From CAYNFH01 sp964396385 (GTDB lineage Bacteria; Armatimonadota; Chthonomonadetes; Chthonomonadales; CAJBBX01), in NCBI GenBank assembly GCA_964396385.1, contig CAYNFH010000121.1:1-19843 (forward strand): 19,843 nt of DNA, given 5' to 3'. The notes beneath the pieces were generated by a model. That model worked only from the letters and a program-made list of their open reading frames with translations, was not told the origin of the DNA and did no database searches. How positions within the stretch are numbered: position 1 is the stretch's first letter; each line of letters starts with the position of its first letter. Of this stretch, positions 7,401 to 14,235 are shown one piece after another. Both the position numbers and the translations under genes were made by a program.

Positions 7401-7975
7401 ACCTGCATGCGGCCGCATACCAGGCGGTCTACGAGAACAATAAGGGCGCGTATCTGCGGGCCATCCGGCACGGCGGAATGCTGGGCGTTCGGACCGCCGG
7501 GACCGGGACCAACTCCGCCAACTGCCCTCTCACTGCGGTGGGCGACTTACCGTATGACGGCTTTAGCCCGCTCAAGTTCCTGAACGCGGAGTTTAATCGC
7601 GTGGTGGTCCGCAACGCGCGAGGCCAGTGGCAGGAGGTCGAGGACGGAGATACCGTGGAGGTCACGGCGGGCCGCCCTGTGCAGGCGCGCGTGTCGGTTG
7701 GCAATACCGGCGACGCGGCGTGGCTGGCCGGCTCCGGGCAGGGCGCGGTCCGGCTCATCGGCGACGACAGGCCTGACGCCGATTCCGGCGCTACTTCCCG
7801 CCTCACCCTCGCACTCCCCCTCCCGCACAACGTCGGGCGCTACCAGAACGTGGAGGTCGGACCCTTCATCATTACTTCCCGAATCCAGCAGCGAAGCGAA
7901 GTGGTGCTAACCCTGGAAGCCGCCGGCCGCGCCCGCTTCGGACAGCGCATCCACATCGTGTTGAAGCCCGTCTGA
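4475..7975 (+). CDS. Large secreted multidomain glycoside hydrolase, clan GH-A-like
   Basis: A 1166-aa protein, probably exported: MLLLCCVLTLLRPCAA resembles a signal peptide. Visible layout: residues ~42-130, a flavodoxin or glutamine-amidotransferase-like alpha/beta domain (FRVAVHRV... DALLLPDAAM... GGDLLVIGGPLWE), as often attached to beta-galactosidase-type enzymes; ~150-310, a beta-sandwich resembling a carbohydrate-binding module; ~330-560, further beta-rich sequence; ~566-588, a repeat-encoded linker; ~590-890, a TIM barrel; ~1010-1166, a C-terminal beta domain. In the barrel, AYDIAWEHH (E712) is the likely acid/base and VYWAEFGSS (E867) the likely nucleophile, as in GH5/GH42-type enzymes. 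I cannot place it in a known family with confidence. No obvious ribosome-binding site precedes the ATG. It is divergent from the importer and upstream of the rhamnosidase, so it probably acts on the same polymer. Confidence 0.85.
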   Translation: MLLLCCVLTLLRPCAAPSLESGVRPKGSERAQLPHSKRGFRVAVHRVGPQAEPLARALRTAGIPAEFVSDQEVSDPARLDRSRFDALLLPDAAMCPLAARRSLLRFIKEGGDLLVIGGPLWETSRARAVAAYRAALQKAEGAHPLADLGAPDAQRWSRSSNNMASQTHWTVEPTSAPGGKPVLRVDIIDLTGWDNLSRDVTGLPGPADDVVTFWARGDAHTSAMTVELQEKDGSRWIAPVSLTPEWKRYALAAEDFGYWQDSPSKGRGGPGDRLEIGRAARLSIGIAQSHVPVGNGPHTFWISTIASGPLPSGAEKPDFTVPVLETLTPFYKTYRLPSLHPRAADLQGPANTGNQTGPIVCPIPRPRGLAFSQARSRWIPIEEIRNDQGNWRGTRVSLYVDATYPEHGSVFGEVAGADLAEQLQRDVVGLARRMADGLFLLNGGPESFSYFPTAEIPVGAVVANLSGQERELSLGMRVSGAGERQATQLPTLKLQVPSGGVREVRAVITRGTAVTGEHLLHTELLDSNRVIDRIDSVFTVLPPPHASASAFVRVKDGSFYAPPLAGGKRQAAGSRSGNRKSKIENRKSGHSLIPWSPYGVNYWQSNVAGTEPGEYGLGWLMPGFYDPQIVERDLAALQGLGFNTVSIQLARPQQVPQANDFIFRAARHGIRTNLFIAGAHPFETDEPLFTRLITEGRFAGNPNIWAYDIAWEHHLGNHQERTRWDVEWERWVVERYGSIKHAEKVWGYPIPRDAQGHVTNPPDDELRNDGPWLKLAAAYERCADDVISRRYGRVIGKIHALDSNHLISARSASQPSWTGWFAYDLVSTGKHFDFSSPEGYGLDPREAGFTVAYGRYAGNGKPVYWAEFGSSIYPYDSSGFSKLAPSSSPLYASEKETRQAELHRGFAAMLLESGANGLASWWSVGGYRVDEKSDFGIIAPDGTPRLSARELQRYAARVESPRPPKRPTVWVTIDRDLHAAAYQAVYENNKGAYLRAIRHGGMLGVRTAGTGTNSANCPLTAVGDLPYDGFSPLKFLNAEFNRVVVRNARGQWQEVEDGDTVEVTAGRPVQARVSVGNTGDAAWLAGSGQGAVRLIGDDRPDADSGATSRLTLALPLPHNVGRYQNVEVGPFIITSRIQQRSEVVLTLEAAGRARFGQRIHIVLKPV
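4521..4590. repeat. Nested inverted repeat inside the signal/linker region of the large hydrolase
   Basis: CCCCTCTTTGG (4522-4532) pairs with CCAAAAGGGG (4581-4590) with one bulged base. Inside, GGGGAG (4552-4557) pairs with CTCCCC (4571-4576). The segment codes for a low-complexity stretch between the signal peptide and the first alpha/beta domain, suggesting a dispersed palindromic element that has become part of the coding sequence. Confidence 0.4.
6174..6238. repeat. In-frame tandem heptamers (GCAGGCG x3, AAAATCG x5) in the large hydrolase gene
   Basis: GCAAGCG/GCAGGCG/GCAGGCA run at 6174-6194 and GCAATCG/AAAATCG/AAAATTG/AAAATCG/AAAATCG at 6204-6238. They encode a basic linker (residues ~566-588) directly before the catalytic barrel. 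The A-rich second run stands out sharply from the GC-rich gene. The first run is the reverse complement family of the GCCGCCT repeat at 1823-1850. Confidence 0.9.
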
Positions 7976-8164
7976 AATTACTCCTTCGACTACCGCGCCG
8001 CTCACTAACGCAGGGTAGCCGAAGGGCGCGCACATCGCCAGGACGAAAATGAGCCCGCCGGCGGTAAGAAACGGCATGCAGACGAGCAGGCCGATGGCGG
8101 AGAAGATCCCTCCGATCAGGCTGCCCCAGGGATAGGGCGGCTTATCCTTCCTGCGCGGTAACAT
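7907..8164 (-). CDS. Small two-TM membrane protein, hypothetical
   Basis: An 85-aa frame from ATG at 8164, which has GGGGAC ten bases upstream. It starts MLPRRKDKPPYPWGS, a basic N-terminus, followed by two hydrophobic segments (about residues 15-32 and 33-52) joined by a short turn and then a mildly acidic tail. The final ~23 codons overlap the 3' end of the large hydrolase gene on the other strand, which is uncommon. No family is recognised. The frame can be extended to 8332, but that part is compositionally unlike protein. The clean hydrophobic pattern in an otherwise gene-free gap is the main support; it may be a chance frame. Confidence 0.4.
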   Translation of the reverse strand: MLPRRKDKPPYPWGSLIGGIFSAIGLLVCMPFLTAGGLIFVLAMCAPFGYPALVSGAVVEGVISDGLQHDVDALSEAGAAGGFQG

Positions 8165-8352
8165 AGCTTCGTGTCCCCGCGCGGATGACGCAAGGCGCCC
8201 CGTCTGAGTTCCACAATGCTCCCCGCGTGTGTCGCAGACAGGATGCGGCGACCTTCGCAGCGAACCCATCCAGCCGTGGGCGGGCGTACGGGTTAACAGC
8301 GGATTGTCGGCGGTTTTTCGGTGGAGCGCCAAGACAGGGAAGAGGAGAAGGA

Positions 8353-11300
8353 ATGAGGATCGGTTGGCTGGGAATCGCGGCGGTGGCGCTATTCTGCCTG
8401 GGCGTGGCCGCGTACGGGCAGGACCCGCTGGCGGCGGGGTTCCGGAACCCGCCGGCCTCGGCGAAGCCGCACACGTGGTGGCACTGGGTGAACGGTAACG
8501 TCACCAAAGAGGGCATCTCTGCGGACCTGCAGGCCATGAAGAGGGCTGGCATCGGCGGAGCGCAGATCTTCAACGTGGACGTCGGCATCCCGGCCGGCGG
8601 CGCGCCCTTCATGGGGGACCGCTGGCAGGAGCTTATCCGACATGCCACCGCCGAGGCCCACCGGCTGGGCATCGAGCTCTGCGTCCATAACGGCGCGGGC
8701 TGGTCCAGCAGCGGCGGGCCGTGGATCAAGCCGGACCAGGGGATGCAGACGCTGGTCTGGACCGAGCGCGCCGTGCACGGCCCCGCCCACTTCGACGATG
8801 CGCTCTTCCAACCGCAGGCCCGGCTCAATACCTATCACGACATTGCGGTCCTCGCGTTCCGGAAGCCGGAGGAGGAGACCGACAACCACAAGCTGCGCAT
8901 CTCCAACATCCGGGAAAAGGCGTGCTTCTCGCGCGGGGGCCGGATCGCGCCGGACTACTCGCCCACGCCGCGCGGCATGGCGGTGCCGCGGGACAGCATC
9001 ACGGACCTGACGGACCGGCTCCAGTCCGGCCGGCTGACTTGGGACGTGCCGGAGGGTGATTGGGTTCTGCTCCGCATCGGCTATACGCCCACGGGCGAGG
9101 TGAACCATCCTGCTCCGCCTTCCGGCCTGGGACTGGAGTGCGATAAGCTGAGCAAGGAGGCGCTGGACGCCCACTGGTCCGGCATGATGGCCGCCGTGCT
9201 CAGGGACGCGGGGCCACTGGCGGGCAAGACGCTGAACAACGCGCTCATCGACAGTTACGAGGTGGGCAGCCAGAACTGGACTCCTCGCTTCCGCGAGGAG
9301 TTTAGGCAGCGCCGAGGGTACGACCCGCTGCCCTTCCTGCCGGTAGTGACGGGCCGCGTGGTGCAGAGCATCGTGGTGAGCGAGCGGTTCCTCTGGGACT
9401 TCCGGCGCACCATCGCAGATATGTTCGCGGACAACTACTACGGCCACTTCGCTGAACTCTGCCGGGAGCACGGTCTCTTCTCGTCTGCGGAGCCCTACGG
9501 CAACGGCCCGTTCGACAATATGCAGTGCGGCGGGCGGGTCGACATTCCCATGGCGGAGTTCTGGGTGGGCGGCGGCGCGATGGAGACTACCAAGATGGTC
9601 TCCTCCGTCGGGCACACCTACGGCAGGCACGTTATCGGGGCGGAGTCCTTCACGGCGGATGTCTCGCACGGTCGTTGGATGGTTGACCCCTACGCCATCA
9701 AGGCGCTGGGAGACCAGGTCTTCTGCAACGGCGTGAACCGCTACATCTTCCACCGCTGGGCAGCGCAGCCGTGGCTGGACAAGAAGCCGGGCATGACTAT
9801 GGGCCCGTGGGGCACCATGTTCGAGCGCACGGAGACGTGGTGGGATGACGTGCCGGCCTACCTCACCTATGTGGCCCGATGCCAGTACCTGCTCCAGTCC
9901 GGTCACTTTACCGCGGACCTCCTTTACTTCGAGGGCGACGACGGGCCAAACGACCTGCCGGACCGCAACGGCCTGCGCCCCGCTCCGCCGTTGGGCTACG
10001 ACTATGATGGCTGCGACGCGACCGTGCTGCGAGAGCGGCTAAAGGTCAGCGGCGGCCGGCTGTCGCTGCCGGACGGCACTGCTTACCGGGTGCTGGTGCT
10101 GCCGGACAGCCCCTTTATGACGGTGGAGACGCTGCGCAAGATACGCGACCTGGTGAACGTGGGTGCAACCGTCGTCGGGCCGAAGCCGTCGCTCTCTCCC
10201 AGCCTCACGGAGTTTCCCGCCTCCGATGAGGAGCTTACCCGCATCGCAAACGATGTTTGGGGAGATGTTGACGGCGTCATGGTGACGGATCACGCCTACG
10301 GCGCGGGCCACGTCTACTGGGGTCGGCCGCTGGCCTCTATCCTCGCCGATATCGGAGTTCCTCCGGACTTCGAGCAGGTCGGCGGCGCGCGAGACGCCCG
10401 CCTCGCCTACATCCACCGAGTAGTCTCGGGTCTATCAACCATCAACCATCAGCCGTCAACTAACCTCTACTTCGTCTCCAACCAGCGATACCAGCCCATC
10501 CGCGTGGACTGCGCATTCCGCGTAAGCGGGACGACACCCGAGCTGTGGCATCCGGATACCGGCGCGATGGAGCCTGCCCCGGTGTACCACGAAAGTGGCG
10601 GGCGCACCATGGTATCCCTGCAACTGGACCCGGCCGGCTCCGTATTTGTGGTGTTCCGCCGGCCCTCCACCGGCGAGCATCTGGTCTCCGTGACACCGCC
10701 CCCCCTAAACACTGAGGGTGCCAATCTGTCAGCGGGACCAAAGATTGAAATCCGCAGCGCCCGGTATGAGGCCGCGGACGGTAGCGGAGCGGGAGCGGAC
10801 GTCACAGGGAAGGTCCGCCAGATGGTGGCGGATGGCACATACTCCATACCGGCCAGCAATGACACGTTCGGCGACCCGGTGCCCAATGTGGTGAAGCGGC
10901 TGCGGGTCACCTACACGGTGGACGGCAAACCGAGGGAGCAGACGGTTGGCGAGAACGAGACGTTGGAGCTGGCGCAGGCATCGGAACAGGCCGTGCCGGC
11001 TTCCTTCGAGCTTATTACTTCCGACGGGCGCCCCGTGCTCCTGCCCTGGCAGGGCGGAGAGTACGCCATCACCGGCTCCAATGACGGTTCCCACCAGCTC
11101 ACGGCCGAAGCGCCAAAGCAGCAGGAGATACGCGGCGCATGGACGGTGCGGTTCCCGCCCCACCTCGGCGCGCCTCCGGAGGTGACGATGGACCGGCTTG
11201 TCTCCTGGACCGGGCGCGAGGAGCCCGGCGTCCGCTACTTCTCCGGCACCGCCGAATACGTAAAGGAGTTTGACGCTCCGGCGGATATGGTGACTGCGGG

Positions 11301-11691
11301 CCGGGAAGTGGTGCTGGACTTGGGCCGCGTGAAGAATCTCGCGCGCGTGCGGCTGAACGGCAGGGATCTCGGCGTGCTCTGGAAGCCGCCCTTCCGGGAG
11401 GACGTGACGGGACTACTTCATCCAGGGTCCAACCGGCTGGAGGTCTGGGTGACGAACCTCTGGCCCAACCGTCTCATCGGCGACGAGCAGTACCCGCCGG
11501 ACGTGGAGTACCGGGCGGACGGAGGCATCAAGGAGTGGCCGCAGTGGCTGCTGGAGCACAAGCCGCGTCCATCGCCGGAGCGGGTGACGTTCGCCACCTG
11601 GCGCTTCTTCGCCAAGGACTCCCCGCTCCTCGAGTCGGGTCTCATCGGCCCGGTCGTACTCCGCTCCGCCCGGCGGATTCCCATACCGTGA
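8353..11691 (+). CDS. GH106 alpha-L-rhamnosidase, secreted
   Basis: Predicted to release terminal alpha-L-rhamnose from polysaccharides outside the cytoplasm. ATG at 8353 follows a strong AGGAGAAGGA site and begins a clear signal peptide (MRIGWLGIAAVALFCLGVAAYG, likely cut before QDP). The mature protein starts like GH106: FRNPPASAKPHTWWHWVNG then GISADLQAMKRAGIGGAQIF. Candidate catalytic glutamates are E303 in IDSYEVGSQNWT and E431 in VIGAESFTAD. Their spacing of 128 residues is close to that of the two catalytic glutamates of the characterised Bacteroides enzyme BT0986, as I recall it. The C-terminal ~150 residues form a galactose-binding-like jelly roll (VRLNGRDLGVLWKPPF... NRLEVWVTNLWPNR). 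At 1112 aa it is of normal family length. Repeat-encoded residues (~694-703) sit between domains. Family call is strong; linkage specificity unknown. Confidence 0.93.
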   Translation: MRIGWLGIAAVALFCLGVAAYGQDPLAAGFRNPPASAKPHTWWHWVNGNVTKEGISADLQAMKRAGIGGAQIFNVDVGIPAGGAPFMGDRWQELIRHATAEAHRLGIELCVHNGAGWSSSGGPWIKPDQGMQTLVWTERAVHGPAHFDDALFQPQARLNTYHDIAVLAFRKPEEETDNHKLRISNIREKACFSRGGRIAPDYSPTPRGMAVPRDSITDLTDRLQSGRLTWDVPEGDWVLLRIGYTPTGEVNHPAPPSGLGLECDKLSKEALDAHWSGMMAAVLRDAGPLAGKTLNNALIDSYEVGSQNWTPRFREEFRQRRGYDPLPFLPVVTGRVVQSIVVSERFLWDFRRTIADMFADNYYGHFAELCREHGLFSSAEPYGNGPFDNMQCGGRVDIPMAEFWVGGGAMETTKMVSSVGHTYGRHVIGAESFTADVSHGRWMVDPYAIKALGDQVFCNGVNRYIFHRWAAQPWLDKKPGMTMGPWGTMFERTETWWDDVPAYLTYVARCQYLLQSGHFTADLLYFEGDDGPNDLPDRNGLRPAPPLGYDYDGCDATVLRERLKVSGGRLSLPDGTAYRVLVLPDSPFMTVETLRKIRDLVNVGATVVGPKPSLSPSLTEFPASDEELTRIANDVWGDVDGVMVTDHAYGAGHVYWGRPLASILADIGVPPDFEQVGGARDARLAYIHRVVSGLSTINHQPSTNLYFVSNQRYQPIRVDCAFRVSGTTPELWHPDTGAMEPAPVYHESGGRTMVSLQLDPAGSVFVVFRRPSTGEHLVSVTPPPLNTEGANLSAGPKIEIRSARYEAADGSGAGADVTGKVRQMVADGTYSIPASNDTFGDPVPNVVKRLRVTYTVDGKPREQTVGENETLELAQASEQAVPASFELITSDGRPVLLPWQGGEYAITGSNDGSHQLTAEAPKQQEIRGAWTVRFPPHLGAPPEVTMDRLVSWTGREEPGVRYFSGTAEYVKEFDAPADMVTAGREVVLDLGRVKNLARVRLNGRDLGVLWKPPFREDVTGLLHPGSNRLEVWVTNLWPNRLIGDEQYPPDVEYRADGGIKEWPQWLLEHKPRPSPERVTFATWRFFAKDSPLLESGLIGPVVLRSARRIPIP
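10434..10461. repeat. In-frame tandem heptamer ATCAACC x4 in the rhamnosidase gene
   Basis: ATCAACC, ATCAACC, ATCAGCC and GTCAACT follow one another. They encode STINHQPST, a short spacer before the beta strand LYFVSNQ, at a domain boundary of the GH106 enzyme. The frame is kept. Confidence 0.85.
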
Positions 11692-11753
11692 TACAGGGCG
11701 GGTGACAGTGCGCAGACAGCGAAAATGGCAGAGTAGGACGCGATTCCGCGGCC

Positions 11754-11788
11754 TACCTACTGACTACCGACTACTGGCTACTGACTAC
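11754..11788. repeat. Tandem heptamer TGACTAC x5 immediately upstream of the YtaF-like gene
   Basis: TACCTAC, TGACTAC, CGACTAC, TGGCTAC and TGACTAC end five bases before the TTG start at 11793, occupying the place where a ribosome-binding site would be. The frame is also open through it. Confidence 0.85.
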
Positions 11789-11792
11789 TAAC

Positions 11793-12410
11793 TTGCACTG
11801 GATCGCACTTATCGGCATCGCCGTCGCCAATAATCTGGACAACACCGGAGTAGCCATCGCATTTGGGCTGGCACGGATCCGCCTGTCGCACGCGGTCAAC
11901 CTCTGGATCGCCATTGTCACTGCGGCCATCACAGCGGCGGCCGCCATCCTCGGCGCCCACCTGACGCGCGTGCTGCCGACCACGGCCGCGCACATCGCCA
12001 GCGGCACCATTCTCTGCCTCATCGGTGCGCTGATGCTCCGCCCCAGCAAAAAGACGGAATCTGTTCCGGCCCCTTCGCCTGAACGCCTGAACACCCGAAC
12101 GCCCTCCCTCCTCTCTCTCCTGGCGGACCCGTCGGCTGCCGATCGGGACGCCTCGCATCACATCGACTTCCGGGAAGGCACGGTGCTTGGCATCGCGCTC
12201 TCCCTCAACAACATCGGCGGCGGATTTAGCGCGGGCCTGATCCGCATCAACACGCTGGGTATTGCCCTACTCTCCGGCGCCCTGAGCTACGGGGTCCTAT
12301 GGTTCGGCATGTCCGCCGGTCGCAGGCTGAGGCTGGACGGCATCGCCGGCTACGCCCGCCTCCTCGCCGGTGCCCTGCTGCTGCTCATCGGGATCTACGA
12401 GGTGTCCTAG
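11793..12410 (+). CDS. YtaF/MntP-like multi-pass membrane protein
   Basis: A 205-aa protein with two related halves of about three hydrophobic segments each, the layout of the MntP manganese exporter and the sporulation membrane protein YtaF. First half: IALIGIAVANNLDNTGVAIAFGL. Second half: HIDFREGTVLGIALSLNNIGGGFSAG, preceded by ADPSAADRD, which closely resembles the YtaF linker. The acidic residue usual in the second-half LSLD motif is Asn here (SLNN), so metal transport may be altered. Residues ~94-104 come from an octamer repeat. TTG at 11793 is the only plausible start; the frame upstream has no ATG or GTG, and the usual ribosome-binding position is repeat sequence. Its stop overlaps that of the convergent glycosyltransferase. 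Role in metal homeostasis or sporulation is inferred from the family only. Confidence 0.75.
   Translation: MHWIALIGIAVANNLDNTGVAIAFGLARIRLSHAVNLWIAIVTAAITAAAAILGAHLTRVLPTTAAHIASGTILCLIGALMLRPSKKTESVPAPSPERLNTRTPSLLSLLADPSAADRDASHHIDFREGTVLGIALSLNNIGGGFSAGLIRINTLGIALLSGALSYGVLWFGMSAGRRLRLDGIAGYARLLAGALLLLIGIYEVS
12073..12104. repeat. In-frame tandem octamer GAACGCCT/GAACACCC x4 in the YtaF-like gene
   Basis: CTTCGCCT, GAACGCCT, GAACACCC and GAACGCCC encode the hydrophilic loop PERLNTRTP between the two membrane halves. The same octamer family, on the opposite strand, is at 13146-13177 and encodes almost the same peptide in another protein. Confidence 0.85.
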
Positions 12411-14101
12411 CTGCCGGACGGCCGCTCGGCGACGGGATTGTAGTGGTAGCCGTAGCAGCGATAGAGGTAGTAGAGGTGGACCGGATTGGTGTAGATGCCG
12501 CGGCGGTAGACCGCCACCGGCTGCGGGACCGGGACTACGCGCCCGAAGACGCTCTCAAATCGCGGCCGGCGCGGGTCGCCCGCCGGGTAGTCGTCCACGA
12601 CTATCGCGCTGCCGCCGGTCCGCGGGCGCACTCGGTCGTTCCACAGCAGGTAGCTGTTGGGGCGGGTGTCCAGAAAGAAGCAGTACGCCTCCGGCCGCCC
12701 TGTCATATAGAAGGAGAGCCGGCTGGCGTTGTCGTAGGTGGCGGCGCCCGGGGTCACTGGTCCGGCCCCCTCCGCCTCCATCTGCCTCCGCTCCGCGTCT
12801 NNNNNNNNNNCTGCCGCGGCCCCCAGCTCCGCTCCGCCGTACATCTTGTTCACCTGCGCGTCCCAGGCCTCGGGGATCCGGATGCCCAAACGCACGCGGA
12901 CTTCCGGTACCGCTAGGCAGAGGGAGACAGCCGCGCAGAGCGCCACCGCCGCCCCGGCGAACCATCGGCTGGCTTTGCCCCTCCCTCTCAGCCACTGCAC
13001 GTAAAGCAGAGGGGGTGTGAGCCAGCCGGCGGCGGCCCAGTTCGCCTGCACCTTGGACTTAAAGGCCATCAGCAGGAAGAACAGCAGCACCGGCGCGCTC
13101 AGGGAGAAGAGAAGCCATAAGGCAGCTGATGGGGCTGAATTCGCTGGGTGTTCAGGTGTTCGGGTGTTCAGGTGTTCAGGGCCGGAATCCGGAGTCGCCC
13201 CTTCGCCGCGACACAGTATTGCCGAATCTTGTCCCCTTCTCCCCTTCTCCCCTTCTCCCCTTCTCGAACTTGCCCACCATAGCGCGGCGACGTAGCCCAG
13301 GAAGAGCAGCGGCGTGATAAGGCCTACCTGGGAGCCGACGTAGTCCCCGATGCGCCGGAGCAAAGACTGATCATTTCCCGCCCCGGTCAGGTTGAGGAGA
13401 TGGTGGAACGTCATCCACCGGTGCCCGGCCTGCCAGACCAGATTGGGCGCGTAGAGCAGCAGCCCGAACGCCAGGCCGGAATACGGTTCGCGTCGGCAGA
13501 GCCATCGCCTCGCACCGGGGCTGCCTGCGAGGACGATGGCGACGCAGGGCACGAGCAGCGCCGTCGTATGCTTGCTGAGCAGCCCCAGGCCGAACGAGGC
13601 TCCAGCCCACAGCCACGCGCCCACGGAGCCTCGGAGTACGGCTCTGCCGGCGAAGTAGGAGGCGGCGGCCCAGAAGAGGATGGCCAGCGGATCGTACGTT
13701 GCCACGAAGCCACCCACCAGCGCCAGCGGCGTGGTGACAGAGAGTCCCAGCGCCGCGGCGGCTGATTCCGGACCGGTGACGTCACGGAAGAACAGATAGA
13801 CGCAGAGGGTTGTGAGAAAGGAGACGGCCACAATGCCGGCGCGCACGCCTAGTACGGTATCGCCGAACAGCAGGCAGCCTGCCCGGATCACCCACGCAAT
13901 CATAGGCCCCTGATCGTAGTATCCCCACCCTAGGTGGCGGCTCCACTCCCAGTAGTAGGTCTCGTCCGGCGCAAGCGGATACCGGAGGGCGAGCAGCAGA
14001 TGCACGAGCGCTGAAGCCGCTAGAATCGCGACCGGGAGGCGCCAACCCCAGGGCCGCCGAGGCGAAGGGAAATCCGGGCTGCCGGGCAAATGGAGGAACA
14101 A
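12407..14101 (-). CDS. GT39/ArnT-like membrane glycosyltransferase (PMT_2 family)
   Basis: Polytopic inner-membrane enzyme that moves a sugar from a polyprenyl-phosphate donor onto a lipid, protein or glycan acceptor on the outer face. Family marks: the first periplasmic loop APDETYYWEW with the catalytic acidic pair D46-E47, then HLGWGYYDQGPMIAW; many hydrophobic segments; and a C-terminal soluble domain resembling ArnT-like proteins (YDNASRLSFYMTGRP ... RRG...YRCYGY). The start is TTG at 14101, 29 bases or so after a strong promoter. Residues ~280-319 are a long hydrophilic insert coded by two octamer repeats. A 10-N gap at 12801-12810 interrupts the C-terminal domain; the frame matches the family on both sides, so the missing stretch is probably small. 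The stop interlocks with that of the YtaF-like gene. Sugar and acceptor unknown. Confidence 0.9.
   Translation of the reverse strand: MFLHLPGSPDFPSPRRPWGWRLPVAILAASALVHLLLALRYPLAPDETYYWEWSRHLGWGYYDQGPMIAWVIRAGCLLFGDTVLGVRAGIVAVSFLTTLCVYLFFRDVTGPESAAAALGLSVTTPLALVGGFVATYDPLAILFWAAASYFAGRAVLRGSVGAWLWAGASFGLGLLSKHTTALLVPCVAIVLAGSPGARRWLCRREPYSGLAFGLLLYAPNLVWQAGHRWMTFHHLLNLTGAGNDQSLLRRIGDYVGSQVGLITPLLFLGYVAALWWASSRRGEGEKGRRGQDSAILCRGEGATPDSGPEHLNTRTPEHPANSAPSAALWLLFSLSAPVLLFFLLMAFKSKVQANWAAAGWLTPPLLYVQWLRGRGKASRWFAGAAVALCAAVSLCLAVPEVRVRLGIRIPEAWDAQVNKMYGGAELGAAAXXXXDAERRQMEAEGAGPVTPGAATYDNASRLSFYMTGRPEAYCFFLDTRPNSYLLWNDRVRPRTGGSAIVVDDYPAGDPRRPRFESVFGRVVPVPQPVAVYRRGIYTNPVHLYYLYRCYGYHYNPVAERPSGS
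12801..12810. other. Assembly gap (10 N)
   Basis: Ten undetermined bases inside the soluble domain of the GT39-like gene. Ten is a conventional placeholder length, so the true size is unknown. Protein similarity on both sides suggests little is missing. Confidence 0.99.
13146..13177. repeat. In-frame tandem octamer GGGTGTTC/AGGTGTTC x4 in the GT39-like gene
   Basis: Four octamers alternate G and A at the first base. On the coding (minus) strand they read GAACACCT/GAACACCC and encode PEHLNTRTPEH within a cytoplasmic or periplasmic loop. Same unit family as 12073-12104. Confidence 0.9.
13232..13263. repeat. In-frame tandem octamer TCCCCTTC x4 in the GT39-like gene
   Basis: Four exact copies of TCCCCTTC. 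On the coding strand this gives a Gly/Glu/Lys/Arg-rich stretch (RRGEGEKGRRG). Related to the pyrimidine octamer block at 1852-1891. With 13146-13177 it makes a roughly 40-residue hydrophilic insert between membrane segments. Confidence 0.9.
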
Positions 14102-14136
14102 AGCAGGTCCAGGTGCAAATGAAAGGTGGCGCCCAC

Positions 14137-14165
14137 AGTATATCTGGCCCTGCTTCCGCCGTCAA
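14137..14165 (-). promoter_or_regulatory. Sigma70-type promoter for the GT39-like gene
   Basis: On the minus strand TTGACG (14165-14160) and TATACT (14142-14137) are separated by exactly 17 bases, close to the vegetative consensus. Transcription would begin near 14130, leaving a leader of about 29 bases before the TTG at 14101. This is the best-formed promoter I see in the window. Confidence 0.65.
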
Positions 14166-14198
14166 TCGGCCGTGGTTCGACCGGGCGCTTGCCACCTG

Positions 14199-14207
14199 TG
14201 CTAGAAT
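14199..14207 (+). promoter_or_regulatory. Possible extended -10 promoter for the GT4 gene
   Basis: TGCTAGAAT has the TGn extension before a TAGAAT hexamer. No good -35 is present at the usual distance. It lies about 29 bases before the GTG start at 14236, back to back with the GT39 promoter. Confidence 0.35.
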
Positions 14208-14235
14208 CTTAAGTGCGGAGCAGTAACCAACCCCT

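Noticed and set aside
8389..9906. A 505-aa minus-strand frame opposite the rhamnosidase
   Set aside because: It is rich in Arg, His, Gly, Pro and Val with no domain pattern, as expected for the antisense of a GC-rich gene. The plus strand has clear GH106 motifs.
12299..12916. Plus-strand frames running through the N gap
   Set aside because: They are antisense to the GT39-like gene, which has family motifs on both sides of the gap.
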